A stretch of 64,000 nt of DNA from Cephalotus follicularis (taxonomy: Eukaryota > Streptophyta > Magnoliopsida > Oxalidales > Cephalotaceae), in the NCBI GenBank assembly GCA_001972305.1, contig BDDD01001462.1, positions 172,102-236,101 of the forward strand. Reading direction: 5' to 3'. The notes under the pieces were generated by a model, which saw nothing but the letters and a program-made list of their open reading frames with translations, made no database searches and was not told the DNA's origin. Made by a program: the position numbers and the translations under genes. Below, piece by piece: positions 22,969-35,167 of the stretch; within the stretch, counting starts at the first letter, position 1, and the number at the start of each line of letters is the position of its first letter.

Positions 22969-23503
22969 CTTGGCATCCCTGTCGTAACAATCTGTCCGCA
23001 TGCAAAGCCGAAATCATCAGAACAAACAATGACTCTAAGGTACCAATGAACCGAAAAGGTGGTCATCCTAGAGGACTGAAAACCACTACTTTCCGATGAC
23101 AATCCACCTAAGCAAAGCTAGCAGACAACCAATCCATGCCAAGAATCACATCTAGGCCAACCATCGGTAAAACAATAAGATCGGCTAACAAGCAACGATC
23201 ATCAATATTTACAATACAATCTCTACACACTCGATCGGTGGTCGCTGACTCACCGATAGATGTTGATACCTCTATCAAGAAAGGAAGGTACTCAGGTCTC
23301 AAACAAACATGGGAGACAAAATGCAATGCAATGAATGAATGGGGTGAACCTGGATCAATAAGAACCCATGCTGGAAGCTGAAAGAGTCGAATGGTACCTC
23401 CAATCACAACATCGGACCCTGCTGCAGCACTCGATTCGATAGCAAACACTCTAGCCTGAACTGTCGGAGCAGAACTCATAGGTTGTTTCCCTCTGGACTG
23501 CAA
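22969..23503 (-). pseudogene. Gypsy-1 aspartic protease region
   Basis: The frame 23503-23108 has the retropepsin motif WVLIDPGSPHSFI (relatives have D-S-G-A, here Pro replaces Ser) and the C-terminal LIVLPMVGLDVILGMDWLS. The catalytic Asp is present. The frame ends at 23108; homologous sequence continues out of frame to the LTR inserted at 22964. The protease would process Gag-Pol. Confidence 0.8.
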
Positions 23504-24506
23504 AGTCCCACGGGAAGAAGACGGTACACTGGCTGTCGGTCCTGGTGGGGGTGGTGACCGCTATGTCTGATCAAATCCTCTAGGACGAGAACTCCGAGGA
23601 CAATCTCTAGCAATGTGGTCGGAATCACCACAAACCAAGAAATGGCCCAAGAACCATCTACAATTCTCAGAAGTATGGTTGGCCTTCTGACAATGCACAC
23701 AAGGAACCGTACAACTCTGATTACCACTCCCAGAGAGTCTGGAGGGTGTACCCTGACTAGGTGCTGAAGGTTGGTCTCCTCGAATTTGCATTCCTCAATT
23801 TCCCTCTCCTCCGAGAACGGGACGGGTTTCCACAATCCTGATTGCTACCATGAAAACCAGGTGAGGGGATACTATCAGTCTTCTGCGATTTAGCACTGCT
23901 ACTGTCACAACCACTCTGCCAAGAAGAAGGAGTAGGCTTGGTACGGCCAATATCTCTCATCAGTTTAGCCTCAGCTGCAATATCCTGAAGCTGCATAGCT
24001 CGGGAAGAAATATCCGATATGGAGGTCAAACCCAAGGGAGTCAGTTGCCTCCTCAAATCCAGTCTCAGTCCCCGAAGGAACTTCTTTGCTCTATGCTCTA
24101 GGCCTTCCAAAAAGTATGGGGCAGAACGAGCTAACTGCATGAATCTCGCCTCATACTCAGCAACTGTCATGCTTCCTTGTACCAAGTTAGCAAATTCAAT
24201 GTCTCTTTTGTCTGTCTCTACCTGAGGGTCGTACCTTGCATTGAATTCTCTTTTGAAGGCATCCCAAGAGCGGACTATACCATTCCGTATCCAATCTGTG
24301 TTAACCATAGCCCACCAGTGCTCAGCTTCTCCTTGGACCATATACACTGCCAATACCAATTTTTGTTCATCATCACATCCCATGACCTGAAAGATCTTCT
24401 CCAATTGAGTTAGCCAAGACTCAGCAAGGGTAGGATCAGGGAGTCCTACAAATGCTGGAGGCTGCAACTTTAAGAAGCGGCTCAACAACGGGATGATTAG
24501 ATACAA
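23504..24506 (-). pseudogene. Gypsy-1 gag, N-terminus missing
   Basis: Open frame 24506-23757 has the retrotransposon gag (PF03732-type) region: LTQLEKIFQVMGCDDEQKLV, GEAEHWWAMV, WDAFKREFNARY and the basic C-terminal part. A frameshift near 23775 leads to 23791-23561 with zinc knuckles CVHCQKANHTSENC and a second one reading FLVCGDSDHIARDC, whose first Cys is Phe. Only about 90 bases separate the primer site from the open frame and no typical gag N-terminus is seen, so the 5' end has been shortened. Confidence 0.83.
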
Positions 24507-24597
24507 TCTCTTTCAATTTCAATATCAATCTCGATGAAAATCCATTTAGTCAATCTCAATCAACGCATTAATATATTTAACTAGCAGGCCAACCAAT

Positions 24598-24613
24598 GTC
24601 TTTGATACCATTC
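24598..24613 (-). other. Gypsy-1 primer-binding site (mutated)
   Basis: On the minus strand TGGTATCAAAGAC (24598-24610) follows the LTR end by three bases. It resembles the initiator-Met tRNA complement TGGTATCAGAGC with a change, either decay or a variant primer. Confidence 0.7.
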
Positions 24614-26824
24614 TATAACACCCAGCGCCCGCAGGGCAAACATGTGGTCTTATTCTCAATCCAAAACACAATACAATGGTTGGGACTAGCAATATAAAAA
24701 TGCGGAAAAAATACAATACAAATCCTTTACAATGCCAATCTTTTACAATACAATACATTTCAATCTTTCACTACAATATCTCACAACCAGTTTCAGATAC
24801 CCAAGTAGTCGTGCGATCAAAACGAGTCTTCAGTCCTTCTGTCCGCTCCTACCTACTACCCTACCTATGCCACACACAAAAGTACAACACAGTCCCACCC
24901 CGAAGGATGGGGTTAGCCACACTGGCTAAGCAAAAACCTCATGCGGCATGTATGCATGTACAATGTGCAATATCGGTGACAATCTATGCAAAATCAATGT
25001 GCGGTGTACAATATCAGTGCATGACATGGAAAATGCGTATGTACAGTTGGCGATCAGACTACATGTATGACAATGGCCCATAACAGAGCATACGGATAGG
25101 ATCTATAACAATCAATCAATGGCGGACCCTCAATGGTGGTGTATAAAACACTCAATCAATCAATCAATATCCTATAGAGCATGCGACCCAGGGTCAATAC
25201 AATGTCAATCAGTTAGCAGTGATCAATCCCACGGAAGGTAGTTCTTCAAAAAAGGTGGGAGATCTAACTACGGTTCTCAGATTGATCAGGTCTGTGACTC
25301 ATAGATCTTACAGCCTATGGCTGGGTCAATACAATCTCAATGAGCTACAACCCAGGGAGCTATTTATACCGTTAGGGAGCTACGGCCTCAAGGGAGCATC
25401 AATCGACAATCAATCGGTACCGCTCGTCAGCGGGTCAATACAGTACAGTGAATGAAACGATCGATGAGATAGGTGGACAGAGTCAACAACCTAACATGCC
25501 GACATGAATCATAAGGTCTCTCTATAGGATCCATACAATACAATCAATCATGTCAGTACAATATCATTACAATGTTAATAAGCAAAGTCAATGAGTGACT
25601 GTATCTAATGGAGGGTTGGAAATGTGCTTCCAACTTACCGACTTAGACTCACATCACTCATGACTCAAGCAATCAATCGGTCAGTACAATCATTAAAACT
25701 GTTTTCAAACACTTGAACACCTCAAGTGAGGTTCCAGTCAAATGGCAATGTGAAAAGAAGTTGAAAACCAGGTTTAAAGTAGTTAAAAACTCTTTTCAGT
25801 CCATTAGGCATCGATGTCCTTGGTGAAAGACGTCGACGCATCTGTAATCGGTGGAAGGACGTCGATGTCTTTGAAAGACATCGATGTCTTTCTCTATTTG
25901 TGCAGAGATCTGGCCGAAAGACGTCGATGTCCTTGGAGAAAGACGCCGACGCGTTTCAATAAAAATAGCCTGGGAATGCGTATTGATGTTCGGCATCGAT
26001 GTCTTTTCTAGGGAAAGACATCTCAAGGCAAAGTCCTCGATGTCTTTCAAAGACGTCAATGTCTTTGCTGCGGAATCACATATACAACACTCTGAACCAA
26101 AATACATCTACGTCCATGGGCTAGGGGTCGATGTCTTTCTTGGGCAGGGTCGAGTTTTATGCAGAAAAACCAGCCAATTTCATACCAAAATACAATTTAA
26201 AGCCATTCTTTGAAAACCAAGGTTTAAAATCAATCATTTAGGGTTAGTAAAACTTGTTACAACCTTCAAAATTCAGTTTCAATCCTCCTAGATCAGTTAG
26301 ATCAATGGAACTCAATAAAAACCTTAATTTTTCAATTTAATGCAATACAATCACTCAATTAAATCAATCATTCAATCAATTATGCAATTAAGCAGTAGGC
26401 TATCAAGTAGGGAAGTCCTGCCTTTAACGAAGCTTCAAAAGTTAGCTAACGATCGATCAAGGCCGGAAACACTCAAGAATCGGCTGCTATGTCACTCAAT
26501 CGGCAACCCACACTTGCAATCGGCATCCATGTTGAAGGAGATGCAATCCGGCTGCTATGGAGATGGAGGGAGGCTGCCAGCAAGAGATAGAGAGGGAGAA
26601 GGATAGAGAGAGGGAGAAGAATGAAAGAATGAGAGTGAGAAATTGACTTATATAGTCAATTCGACCAACTCTCCGATACTCAGCCCAAAATCCCGACTAT
26701 ATATGCATATAACCAATACAATAACAATAGGTATAAGAATACCTCAATTCAATACAATTCGATACAGTACAATATGGTACAATGTATGCATGAATAGTAC
26801 AAAAAGGGAATTCGGGTCGTCACA
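24614..26824 (-). mobile_element. Gypsy-1 5' LTR
   Basis: Edges are TGTGACGACCCGAATTCCC (26824, minus strand) and GGGTGTTATA (24614), the last bases mutated from TGTTACA. It aligns along its length with the 3' LTR at 13102-15336, including the TATA-containing inverted repeat (26643-26659), the class-1 palindrome cluster (25806-26133) and the CAAT-rich stretch (25139-25160). Confidence 0.9.
25806..26133. repeat. Palindrome cluster, class 1, Gypsy-1 5' LTR
   Basis: Units such as AAGGACGTCGATGTCTTT, AAAGACATCGATGTCTTT and AAGACGCCGACGCGTTT match those at 14340-14642 with scattered changes, mostly transitions at CG and CHG sites. Confidence 0.85.
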
Positions 26825-27376
26825 CAGATAACCAAACACAGTCCAACATGGGAGTAATGGAGCAGCTCTGATGCACTCACACTTAGCATACCATCATAGA
26901 CAATTGTATGCTACAGATCCGGGTATGGAACTCGGGGGCAGATCCCACATAATACCCCATCATAGACCAATGGGCCTAGTAAGGAGAATTGAGCATCGAA
27001 CATACACCTCACCTTGGACCGGTTGGTATCATGTCACAACTCATACAGTACCCAGCACCAGAATAGCAAGTACGATATCACAAGTCATAATGATACATAA
27101 ATAGGAAGGCGACCTAGTCACCCAGAGTCTGTCACATAACAATCAATAACAAGCTCAACATAAGACATGTGGGATTAAAATCCCGATCAAATCATCAATA
27201 ACAAACACAAGGGCACATATAGAAACAAGAGTGTCAAAGACAATAAAGGAAGGGAATGTCCCACTCACAGATTTACTGAACTCGGCTATCACTAATGAAC
27301 CCCGCGATGCTCCGAATCAGAAACAGGATCCACGTCTAAAATGACATCGCATGACAATATCAATAAGCATACTTCC
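26825..27376. other. Backbone segment between Gypsy-1 and Gypsy-2
   Basis: 552 bases without coding similarity. It holds two CATCATAGACMAATG-type direct repeats (about 26891 and 26960) and LTR-like phrases (GGGAATGTCCCACTCACAG, about 27252), so it may be an old gypsy LTR piece in reverse orientation. It should be continuous with 12791-13101 on the left and 51177-51313 on the right once the insertions are removed. Confidence 0.45.
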
Positions 27377-28601
27377 TGTCATGACCCCATTTTGGGAAGA
27401 CAACATTAAAGCGATAAAGGTAATTAACAAATAAATTAAGCTTATGCAAATACCATAAAATTTAACTTTTAGACAAGAGATCAGTTGCGGAAGCATAAGA
27501 TTCGTAAGCTGAAACTCGTAACGTGCATCCCATACTAAACGCTACTTAAAACAAGCCCGTCATTGTTAAAAGCCCACAAAACGGAGCGTGATCACAGTAA
27601 AAATAATAAATCCCATCATTAACAAAACCATAGTACAATACACCGGAAATCCTTTAACAAAACAGTTTATTACAACTTAAAAAGTAGAACCAAGAACAAT
27701 AACAACATAACGACTTGTTCTTCGTCCATGCCAGTCCAACCGGTCCACTGCATCAATCTGTAAAGTAGGAGGTTAGCCTTTTTCCTCACTCGGCTAAGTC
27801 ATAAAAGTAGCTCGGGATCAACACTAAATGCATGTCATGTAATATATGCATAAATGATGCAGTGCAGGAAGTACCAGTTTTTATACAGTACAGTAGTAAT
27901 CCGGCCAGGGTTACATCCACAGTCATAGTAATGTCCGAAAAGGACCAACAGGCAGTACAGTATGTCCATAAGGACCACAACAGTCAAGCAGTATATGTAA
28001 CGCCACCAACTCCTGACCCCACGCTACATTCCCACTTCGGTCCCTACGCCAAGCAACCAAGCGAGGCAACAGTACAGTATAGTGAGTCACCCAGCCAACT
28101 CCTTGCCCCTAGGTCAACCCTACCACTAGCCTGCGCTGGCAGTCTCCGCCATTCAACAAGTGGTTCAACCACAACCACATAGAAATTCACAGAGCAAGCA
28201 GTGAATCAAACAGTAAACATTGCAGTAAACAGTACAGTGGTGATCGTTTAGATCGACAACAAGCAGTTCATTTTCAAATATTTCTGAAAGAAATAAATAT
28301 TTGAAATATGTAGTTTCAGTAGTAGAAATACCTTTGAATAAATCAGTAGTGTAAATCGTTTACCAGTTCGTTCGAAAATACATTATTAACCATTACATAT
28401 TTTCATACTCAAAATACCACATTTCGAGTTCACATATACATTTCTAAACGTCACAACTTTAGAAATCATAAACGATTTACAAACAGTAACAAAACAGGCA
28501 GTAAACAGTGTATATGCGATGCATACAAATGCTCTAATGCATCCTAAGAGAAATCGGGATCGTCGGGTATCAAAACCGCAAATCTGTCCAAACAGGACTC
28601 T

Positions 28602-28795
28602 AAAGCGTCGGCGTTTATTCCTCAGGCGTCAACGCTTATGTCCCTTAAGCGTCAACGTTCAGTCCCATAGCGTCAGCGCTTTCAGTGTCTGGGCGTCGAT
28701 ATCCCCTCCCTTAGACGTCAACATTTTATACGTATTCAACATATAACACAGTTTGCTATATTGAGCGTCGACGCTTACCCAAGGCGTCGACGGTT
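28602..28795. repeat. Palindrome cluster, class 1, Gypsy-2 3' LTR downstream
   Basis: Seven units including AAAGCGTCGGCGTTTAT, AAGCGTCAACGTT, TAGCGTCAGCGCTTT and GAGCGTCGACGCTTAC. The 5' LTR copy is at 46973-47164; several units read GTCAAC here and GTCGAC there, so CG sites have decayed. Confidence 0.85.
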
Positions 28796-29287
28796 TCATG
28801 CAGGGGTCATCTTCTACCTCACGGCATGAGCAATCAGTGACATTCCCGCATCAATAACATGCAAACCAACATGTAAAAATCCCAGAAAACGGGCATGCAA
28901 TATCACATTACGCATCTCGTATAACATAGCAACGTTTCCTTGACTAAATATAGTTCATCAAACCGTACAATCCATGCAAAACATTACTAGACAGAACATC
29001 AATTATTGGACCCAAAGTAAAGTTATGGCTTCCCCTACCTCAGGCCTCAAGTTAGAAGCCGAAAGTCCACCTCTTTTAGTATCCAACCAGTCACTTTGAG
29101 CTCCCAGGTATGGATTGAAAGTTCCCTGGTTCGTCCCAGTAGTTGGTGTGCAAGCTCCAAGCTTCCTTTGCTCAACAATGGTGGTGTCTCTCTCTCTCTT
29201 TCACTCTCTTCTGCTCACTTTGTCACTCATAGTGTCATTAATCCCTCTGGCTTTCAATAACAAATGAGAGGGGTGAGAAGAGTCAAC

Positions 29288-29297
29288 TTTTATATAG
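29288..29297 (-). promoter_or_regulatory. Gypsy-2 TATA box (3' LTR)
   Basis: Minus-strand CTATATAAAA, about 570 bases into the LTR and about 270 bases after the upstream palindrome cluster. Confidence 0.65.
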
Positions 29298-29565
29298 ATT
29301 TCCTTTTGTTTTCTCTGCATGTTCTCCTACTTTCCTCTCCTCACCCATTTGGGCAACCTGGTGCAACAGGTGTCCATTTCTTCCCTTTCACAGGCAATGC
29401 ACTCAGAGATTCTCCCTCTGTCCCATGCCCTTTTGTTGCAGGTAGGTCTGGCAACAAATGCATGTGTTGCCATGTTCCTAAAACGCCTGCTAAGATGCTT
29501 GATAAGTGGCACAATTCACCTCCATGCGACACGTCCATCTGCTGTTGGGTGTATGCAGAACACGT

Positions 29566-29672
29566 CGCAAAGCGTTGACGTTTACATGCAGGCGTCGACG
29601 CTTATGTGTTTAAATTTAAATGCGCGTTTCAATCGCTTAAGCGTCGATGCTCCAAATCCAGGCGTCAACGCT
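29566..29672. repeat. Palindrome cluster, class 1, Gypsy-2 3' LTR upstream
   Basis: AAAGCGTTGACGTTTACAT, AGGCGTCGACGCTTATG, TTAAGCGTCGATGCTCC and GGCGTCAACGCTTTAA. The matching 5' LTR set is at 47940-48045. Confidence 0.85.
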
Positions 29673-29865
29673 TTAACCTCAAAACTGTTTCGTTTAACTA
29701 AATTTTACAGTTTTAACATTTCTCTAACAATTGAACTCCAAAATCAGCATCATCAGAGTTTGGGAAAACATCATCAAATTCGGAAAATCCATCTTTTATT
29801 AATTCCATAACAAGGGTACATTTACATTGTGAAATTACAACACATGAAATTTCGAGCGTTACATC

Positions 29866-29880
29866 CACCCCTCCTTCAAG
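29866..29880 (-). other. Gypsy-2 polypurine tract
   Basis: Minus-strand TTGAAGGAGGGGTGGA abuts the LTR start TGTAAC, marking the 3' LTR. Confidence 0.85.
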
Positions 29881-29882
29881 GA

Positions 29883-32507
29883 ATTTCATCCTCAAAATTT
29901 TAAAACGGGACTAGAACAAGTGCGGGTAGCGTTCTCGGATATCCTCCTCACACTCTCAAGTTGCTTCATCCAGTCGGTGGAACTACCATTGAACCTTGAC
30001 CATGGAGATAGATCGGTTCCTCAAAATCTGCGTCTTCCAATCTACAATCAGTACAGGCAACTCTTCACAAGATAGGTCATCTTGTACCGGAACAACATCA
30101 TAATTCAGGACATGTGACGGGTCTGGGATATATCTCCTCAGCATAGATATATGAAAGATGTCGTGCACGTTCAACAGTGCAGGAGGTAAGGCAAGCTGGT
30201 ATGCTACCTCCCCAACTTTCTCCAAAATCTCGAAAGGACCGATGTAGCGAGGAGCTAATTTTCCCTTTTTCCCAAACCTTTGCACGCCCTTCCATGGTGA
30301 GACCTTTAAGAACACATGATCACCCACACTGAAGGTCAAAGGCCTCCTCTTAACACCGTCCGCATAACTCTTCTGCCGGCTTTGAGCAGCAAGCAGCTTC
30401 TTTTTTATCGTGAAGTTTCCTCCACTAACTCAGTCCCGAGTAAAGGTCGCTCCCCGACCTCATCCCAACATGCAGGAGATCTGCACTTTCTCCCATACAG
30501 TGCTTCAAACGGTGCCATGCCGATACTAGAATGATAGATGTTATTATAAGAGAACTCTATCAAAAGAATGTGATCCTCCCAGGTACCAGTAAAATCAATA
30601 ATACAAGCCCGTAGCATATCCTCCAAGGTCTGGATGGTACGCTCAGACGACCCATCGGTCTGAGGATGGAAAGCAGTACTCAGGTTTAGCTTCATCCCGA
30701 AAGCTGTCTAAAATCTCTTCCAGAAGTTAGAAGTGAAGATGGCATCTCTATCACATACGATGCTGACTGGAACACCGTGTAGCCTCACTATCTCCTTCAC
30801 GTACAAACGAGCTAGCTTGCTCGCAGAATCGGTAACGTGTCTAGGCAGAAAGTGTGCTGATTTGGTGAGTCTATCCACGACAACCCACACGGCATTGTGA
30901 CAGTTCCGAGTCAGAGGAAAACCCAAAACAAAATCCATCGTAACATGTTCCCACTTCCACTCTGGAATTGGTAAAGGCTGTAGCATACCTGCCGATCTCT
31001 GGTGCTCAGCCTTGACTGTCTGGAAAGTTAAACATCTTGCCACATACTCGGCGATCTCTCATTTCATGCCAGGCCACCAGTAAGTCTTCTTCATATCTTG
31101 ATACATTTTAGTGCTACCAGGATGGATACTGTACAGAGATTTATGAGCCCCGCAAAGTAACTCATTCTTCAACCCTGGTTCATTCGGAAGACACACACGT
31201 CCCTGATATCTCAGAATACCATCAGCATGTTGCAACTCCAGATCGTGTGGTTGTGCATCCCTGATGTGATCCAGTAACACAGGTTATACTCGCATGTCGG
31301 CCAAAAAGATCCCCGGTGACTGATTGAACGGAGACCACTCTTGGAAGTCTTCTAACATCAACCATTGCGACACCATCGCACTGGCAACCATAGCCTTGCG
31401 GCTCAAGGCATCAGCGACCACGTTCGCTTTCCCCCGGTGGTACTGAACACTACAATCATAATCATTAAAGAATTCTACCCACATGCGCTGTCTCATGTTC
31501 AGTGTGTCCTGACAAAACAGGTACCTCAAACTCTTATGATCGGTAAAGATCTCAAACTGCGCCCCATAAAGATAGTGCCTCCACTTCTGAAGGGCGAAGA
31601 TAATAGCTGCAAGTTCGAGGTCATGAGTCGGGTAGTTTTCTTCATACAACTTTAGCTTCCTCGAGGCATATGCAATCACTCTGCCTCGCTGCATCAATAC
31701 ACAGCCCAAATCCATACCTGACGCATCACTGTAGACCGCAAAGCCTTCATTACCATCAGGTAATGCCAAGACAGGAGCGAAAACTAACCGATCCTTTAGT
31801 TCATGGAAACTAGCTTCACAGTCTTCGTCCCAGACAAAAGGGGTCTTCTTCTGGGTCAGTCTAGTCAAGGGCTCGGCTATCCTTGAAAAGTTCTAGATGA
31901 ACCTCCTGTAATACCCCGCCAATCCAAGGAAACTGCGCACCTCCATCACGTTCTTCGGTTGTGGCCAGTCTCGTACCACTTCGTCTTTGATGGATCCACT
32001 GTCAAGCCTTCCCCAGATACGATGTGACCGAGAAAGATCACATGATCAAGCCAGAACTCACACTTGCAAAACTTGGCGTACAACTGATGTTCTCTGAGAA
32101 CTTGCAATACTAGCCTCAGATGATGAGTCTGCTCCTCCTCACTCCTCGAATATACCAGTATGTCATCGATAAATACCAAAAAAACTAGCCCAGGTATGGT
32201 CAGAATATGTCATTCATCAATGACATAAAAGCTACCGGTGCATTGGTAACACCGAACGGCATCACCAAGAACTCGTAGTGGCCATACCGTGTCCGGAAGC
32301 CAGTCTTCTCAATGTCTCCTTCCCTTACTCTCAGTTGGTGATAACCTGGCCTCAAGTCGAGCTTGGAAAACACCCTTGATCCTTGCAACTGGTCAAACAA
32401 CTCCTCAATGTGGGGTAAAGGATACTTGTTCTTGATAGTTGCCTTGTTCAACATTCTATAGTCGATGCAGAGCCTCATCGACCCATCCTTTTTCTTGACA
32501 AACAGTA
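29883..32507 (-). pseudogene. Gypsy-2 pol: RT end, RNase H, integrase
   Basis: From right to left: RT fingers and palm [36 protein letters not shown] (32478-32200); palm FIDDILVYS with both Asp intact and the thumb (32179-31946); RNase [17 protein letters not shown] and [12 protein letters not shown] (31868-31284); zinc-finger part (31280-31059); integrase core with [11 protein letters not shown] and [13 protein letters not shown] (31043-30708); FHPQTDGSSERTIQTLEDML with the catalytic Glu (30695-30405); and C-terminal GDHVFLKVSP...RYIGPFEI (30339-29983). The chromodomain is shifted out of frame after VKVQW. Stops or shifts separate every block, so no full protein is made. The right end is cut by the insertion at 32513. 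Confidence 0.9.
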
Positions 32508-33706
32508 CAGGCTGTAATACCCCATTCGTTCACGTGCATATTTCGGATTTTAAATTTGATTTATTGGTTGTGTTGGCATATTTTGTTTTGGCATAATGTG
32601 TTCTTTGGGTTATGTAAATTTAAACTTAGGGCTTCTATGTTTATTAGGATATGATTGTTGGAAAAACAAAAATCTATTGTCTTGTTATTATATGGTTGAT
32701 GAATATTGGTTGGATTATGTATATGAATAGGTAAAATTAATTGAATTATATTTCGTATAAATATTCAATTGGTTTTTATTATTAACGTGGTAAAATTGTT
32801 TTAATTGGAAAACAAATCCTTTTATTTTGGGCTTTATAATACCAGTTATATTGCCTTTGGATAATTGATAAAATATAATTGTAGATAAGTAATAATTGTT
32901 GTTTGGCATTTTAAATTGATTAAAATTAGTTTTAACATAAACAAGGTATTAGGAGACAAATATTGTATAAATGGCAAAAATTGTTTTATTAAGAAACAAA
33001 ATTCTTATTTTTGGAGTAAAAGACTTTTTTTTTCCATATTTCTTCCCTCTCCTGCCGTTTTCTTCCTTCTCCCTCTCACAAAGCTGATTTCTTTCCTTCT
33101 TCCTCTCTCTCAAATCCCTAAATTATGCCCCCTTTCCACATTATATCAGAACATGGATTCCTTTTTGGCTTATCAGGACCTAAATTACCTTATTTCTTGG
33201 TTATATATGATATATGCTCTTTGTTTATGCCTCCATTGTTCATCTCTGTCCTGGTAGCCGAATTGCATAACTTGGAGCCTATTTTATGCTTCTTTGTTCA
33301 TACAGTCAGGTTTGTTATCCTCCATTGATTTGGTTTAGCATTTAGTTTTGTGTTAAGGTTATCAAGTCTATTACATGTTGTTTTTTTTTTATTATTTGCA
33401 ACTCTAAGTTGTGTCATGGCTTCTAAACTGTTAACATGCATTAGGTAGATGTTATGTACTAGTTTTCATAAACAAATAATGATAGTTGACAGGAAATTTA
33501 TCATATAGGCATCCATGCATGAAATTGAAATTTCTTCTCTTTAAAGAAAGATCACCCATTGCATGAACTTTTGATTCTGGATGTTTAAATGCCACGGTTA
33601 AGTCACATAAGACCTATATAAGTGTTTAAAATCATCTGGTAATGTAGTAAAACGGTTTTGACAGAAAATTGGAATTGAACTGCTATGTTTTTGCTGTTCT
33701 GTCGCC

Positions 33707-33856
33707 CAGAACAGTCGACTGTTTTGCCTTGCACAGTCGACTAGACCCCTGTCACAGTCGACTGGATTCAACCTAGTATGAGTAGTCATCTGCCTATGCC
33801 ACACAGTCGACTGCCACCTTTGAGTAGCCGACTGGATCTTGATGCAGTCGACTGGA
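33707..33856. repeat. Palindrome cluster, class 2 (CAGTCGACTG), LTR A
   Basis: Five units with CAGTCGACT, plus decayed forms (AGTCATCTG, AGCCGACTG), spaced 20-30 bases apart. Compared with LTRs B and C one 20-bp unit (CCTCTTGAAACAGTCGACTG) is missing. Confidence 0.9.
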
Positions 33857-35167
33857 ATTGTCCAGAAAAATTTCTGGTTTTAAGTTTTGTAATCCGTTTG
33901 TCTGTCTAATGATTTGGAGTCTGTTTTAAACACTATTAAGTTACTGTTTGATGTTTGGAAGTGATATTTGAATGCTTATATGAATGATATTGTATGTTTT
34001 AGATTTTTGTGCTTCGAGGGCCTTTTAAATTGTTGATCAATTCATCTATCTTTGTTGTGATCGCTTAAGGTACGGATTCTTCGTTCTTGGCTTACTCCTT
34101 CGGTTTTACTGAAAAGAATTCAAATATATTTTGTATGGATCTTCGTTTCTTGATACCCTCCTATCGGTTTTATTGTAGTAAATAAAAGATAGTTTCACCT
34201 TATGAATAATGTACGGATTTCTCGTTCTTGGTTTATTCATTCGGTTTTAATTGAAATGAACTCAATTATATTCTGTGTACGAATAATCTGATCTTTGATA
34301 CTCGTTTTGAACAAATAATCTTTTAAAATAAAACCAGTTTTATGAATATGTCTCTTCGATTTTATGAACTCCGTTATACTCCGTATTTTGATAGGTTTAG
34401 AAATAAAGTCGGTATGATATTTTTGTGATAAGGAATATTTTCTGGCTTTATAATTTGATTTTGAATTGTTTACGAAAGGTTATGCAATCGTCTCTTTATT
34501 TTGAAAATAAACAAAATGATTTTCCGTTTATGAAAGTATAATGATAAAGAACATGACTTTCACATTAGGAAGTATGTTAATTTTTGAATGAGAATACACA
34601 GAGATATTTCCCACCTATGGGGTGTACCATAGGCACGTCGTAGGCCTGGCACGGGGACATGACACTTCCGTAGCAGTGTGATTTGACTACGGCGTCTCTC
34701 TTTGTTTTGAATAAATCCCATGAGGTGGATTTATGGATCCGATTTTGTGATAGAGGCGTATGGGTATACTCTAGTTTCTGATATGTTAAGGATTCGGATT
34801 TTGGGGATTGATTGTGTAGTGTCGTACACGTCTTTCCGTTTGGCATGTGGGCCTCATGAACCCCTTGCACCTTTGCATATGTGTATGCACTTTGGATCTC
34901 GGTAATGAGATTTCAGAATCGGATAAGTCTCTGTGATATGTTTGGATCTCTATGATAAGATTATGGAATCGGATAAGTTTTTATTTTAAAATCTTTAACT
35001 TGGCTGATGTTAAAGTAATTTGAACGTTTTACTTGGATACTGTTTTGAACTTGGATTATGTTTTGAAATTGAATAACGCTTTGAAAATTAGATATTCGTT
35101 TTGAATTGATTTTATGACTACTTACTTTCGCTTTTGAAAATCATATTATATTATTTTATGCATAAGG

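Larger units (their letters stand above)
13102..26824 (-). mobile_element. Gypsy-1: Tekay-type chromovirus with both LTRs, two nested solo LTRs
   Basis: A minus-strand element with 3' LTR at 13102-15336, pol and gag between 15390 and 24506, and 5' LTR at 24614-26824. Flanks AAGAT (13097-13101) and CAGAT (26825-26829) fit a 5-bp duplication with one later change. Without its two nested LTRs (17258-19769 and 20517-22963) it is about 8.8 kb. The chromodomain at the end of integrase and the domain order PR-RT-RNaseH-IN place it in chromoviruses. The 186 bases at the start of the two LTRs differ at eight sites, seven of them transitions. Frameshifts, stops and a deletion in RT make it inactive. 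Confidence 0.9.
27377..29865 (-). mobile_element. Gypsy-2 3' LTR (2,489 bp)
   Basis: On the minus strand it begins TGTAACGCTCGAAATTTC (29865) and ends CAAAATGGGGTCATGACA (27377). TATATAAAAG on the minus strand at 29288-29297 is a good TATA box; the 5' LTR has TACATAAAAG there (about 47651). Class-1 palindromes lie upstream (29566-29672) and downstream (28602-28795) of it. The plus-strand open frame 29264-29578 exists in both LTRs but is antisense and without a recognisable domain. Confidence 0.92.
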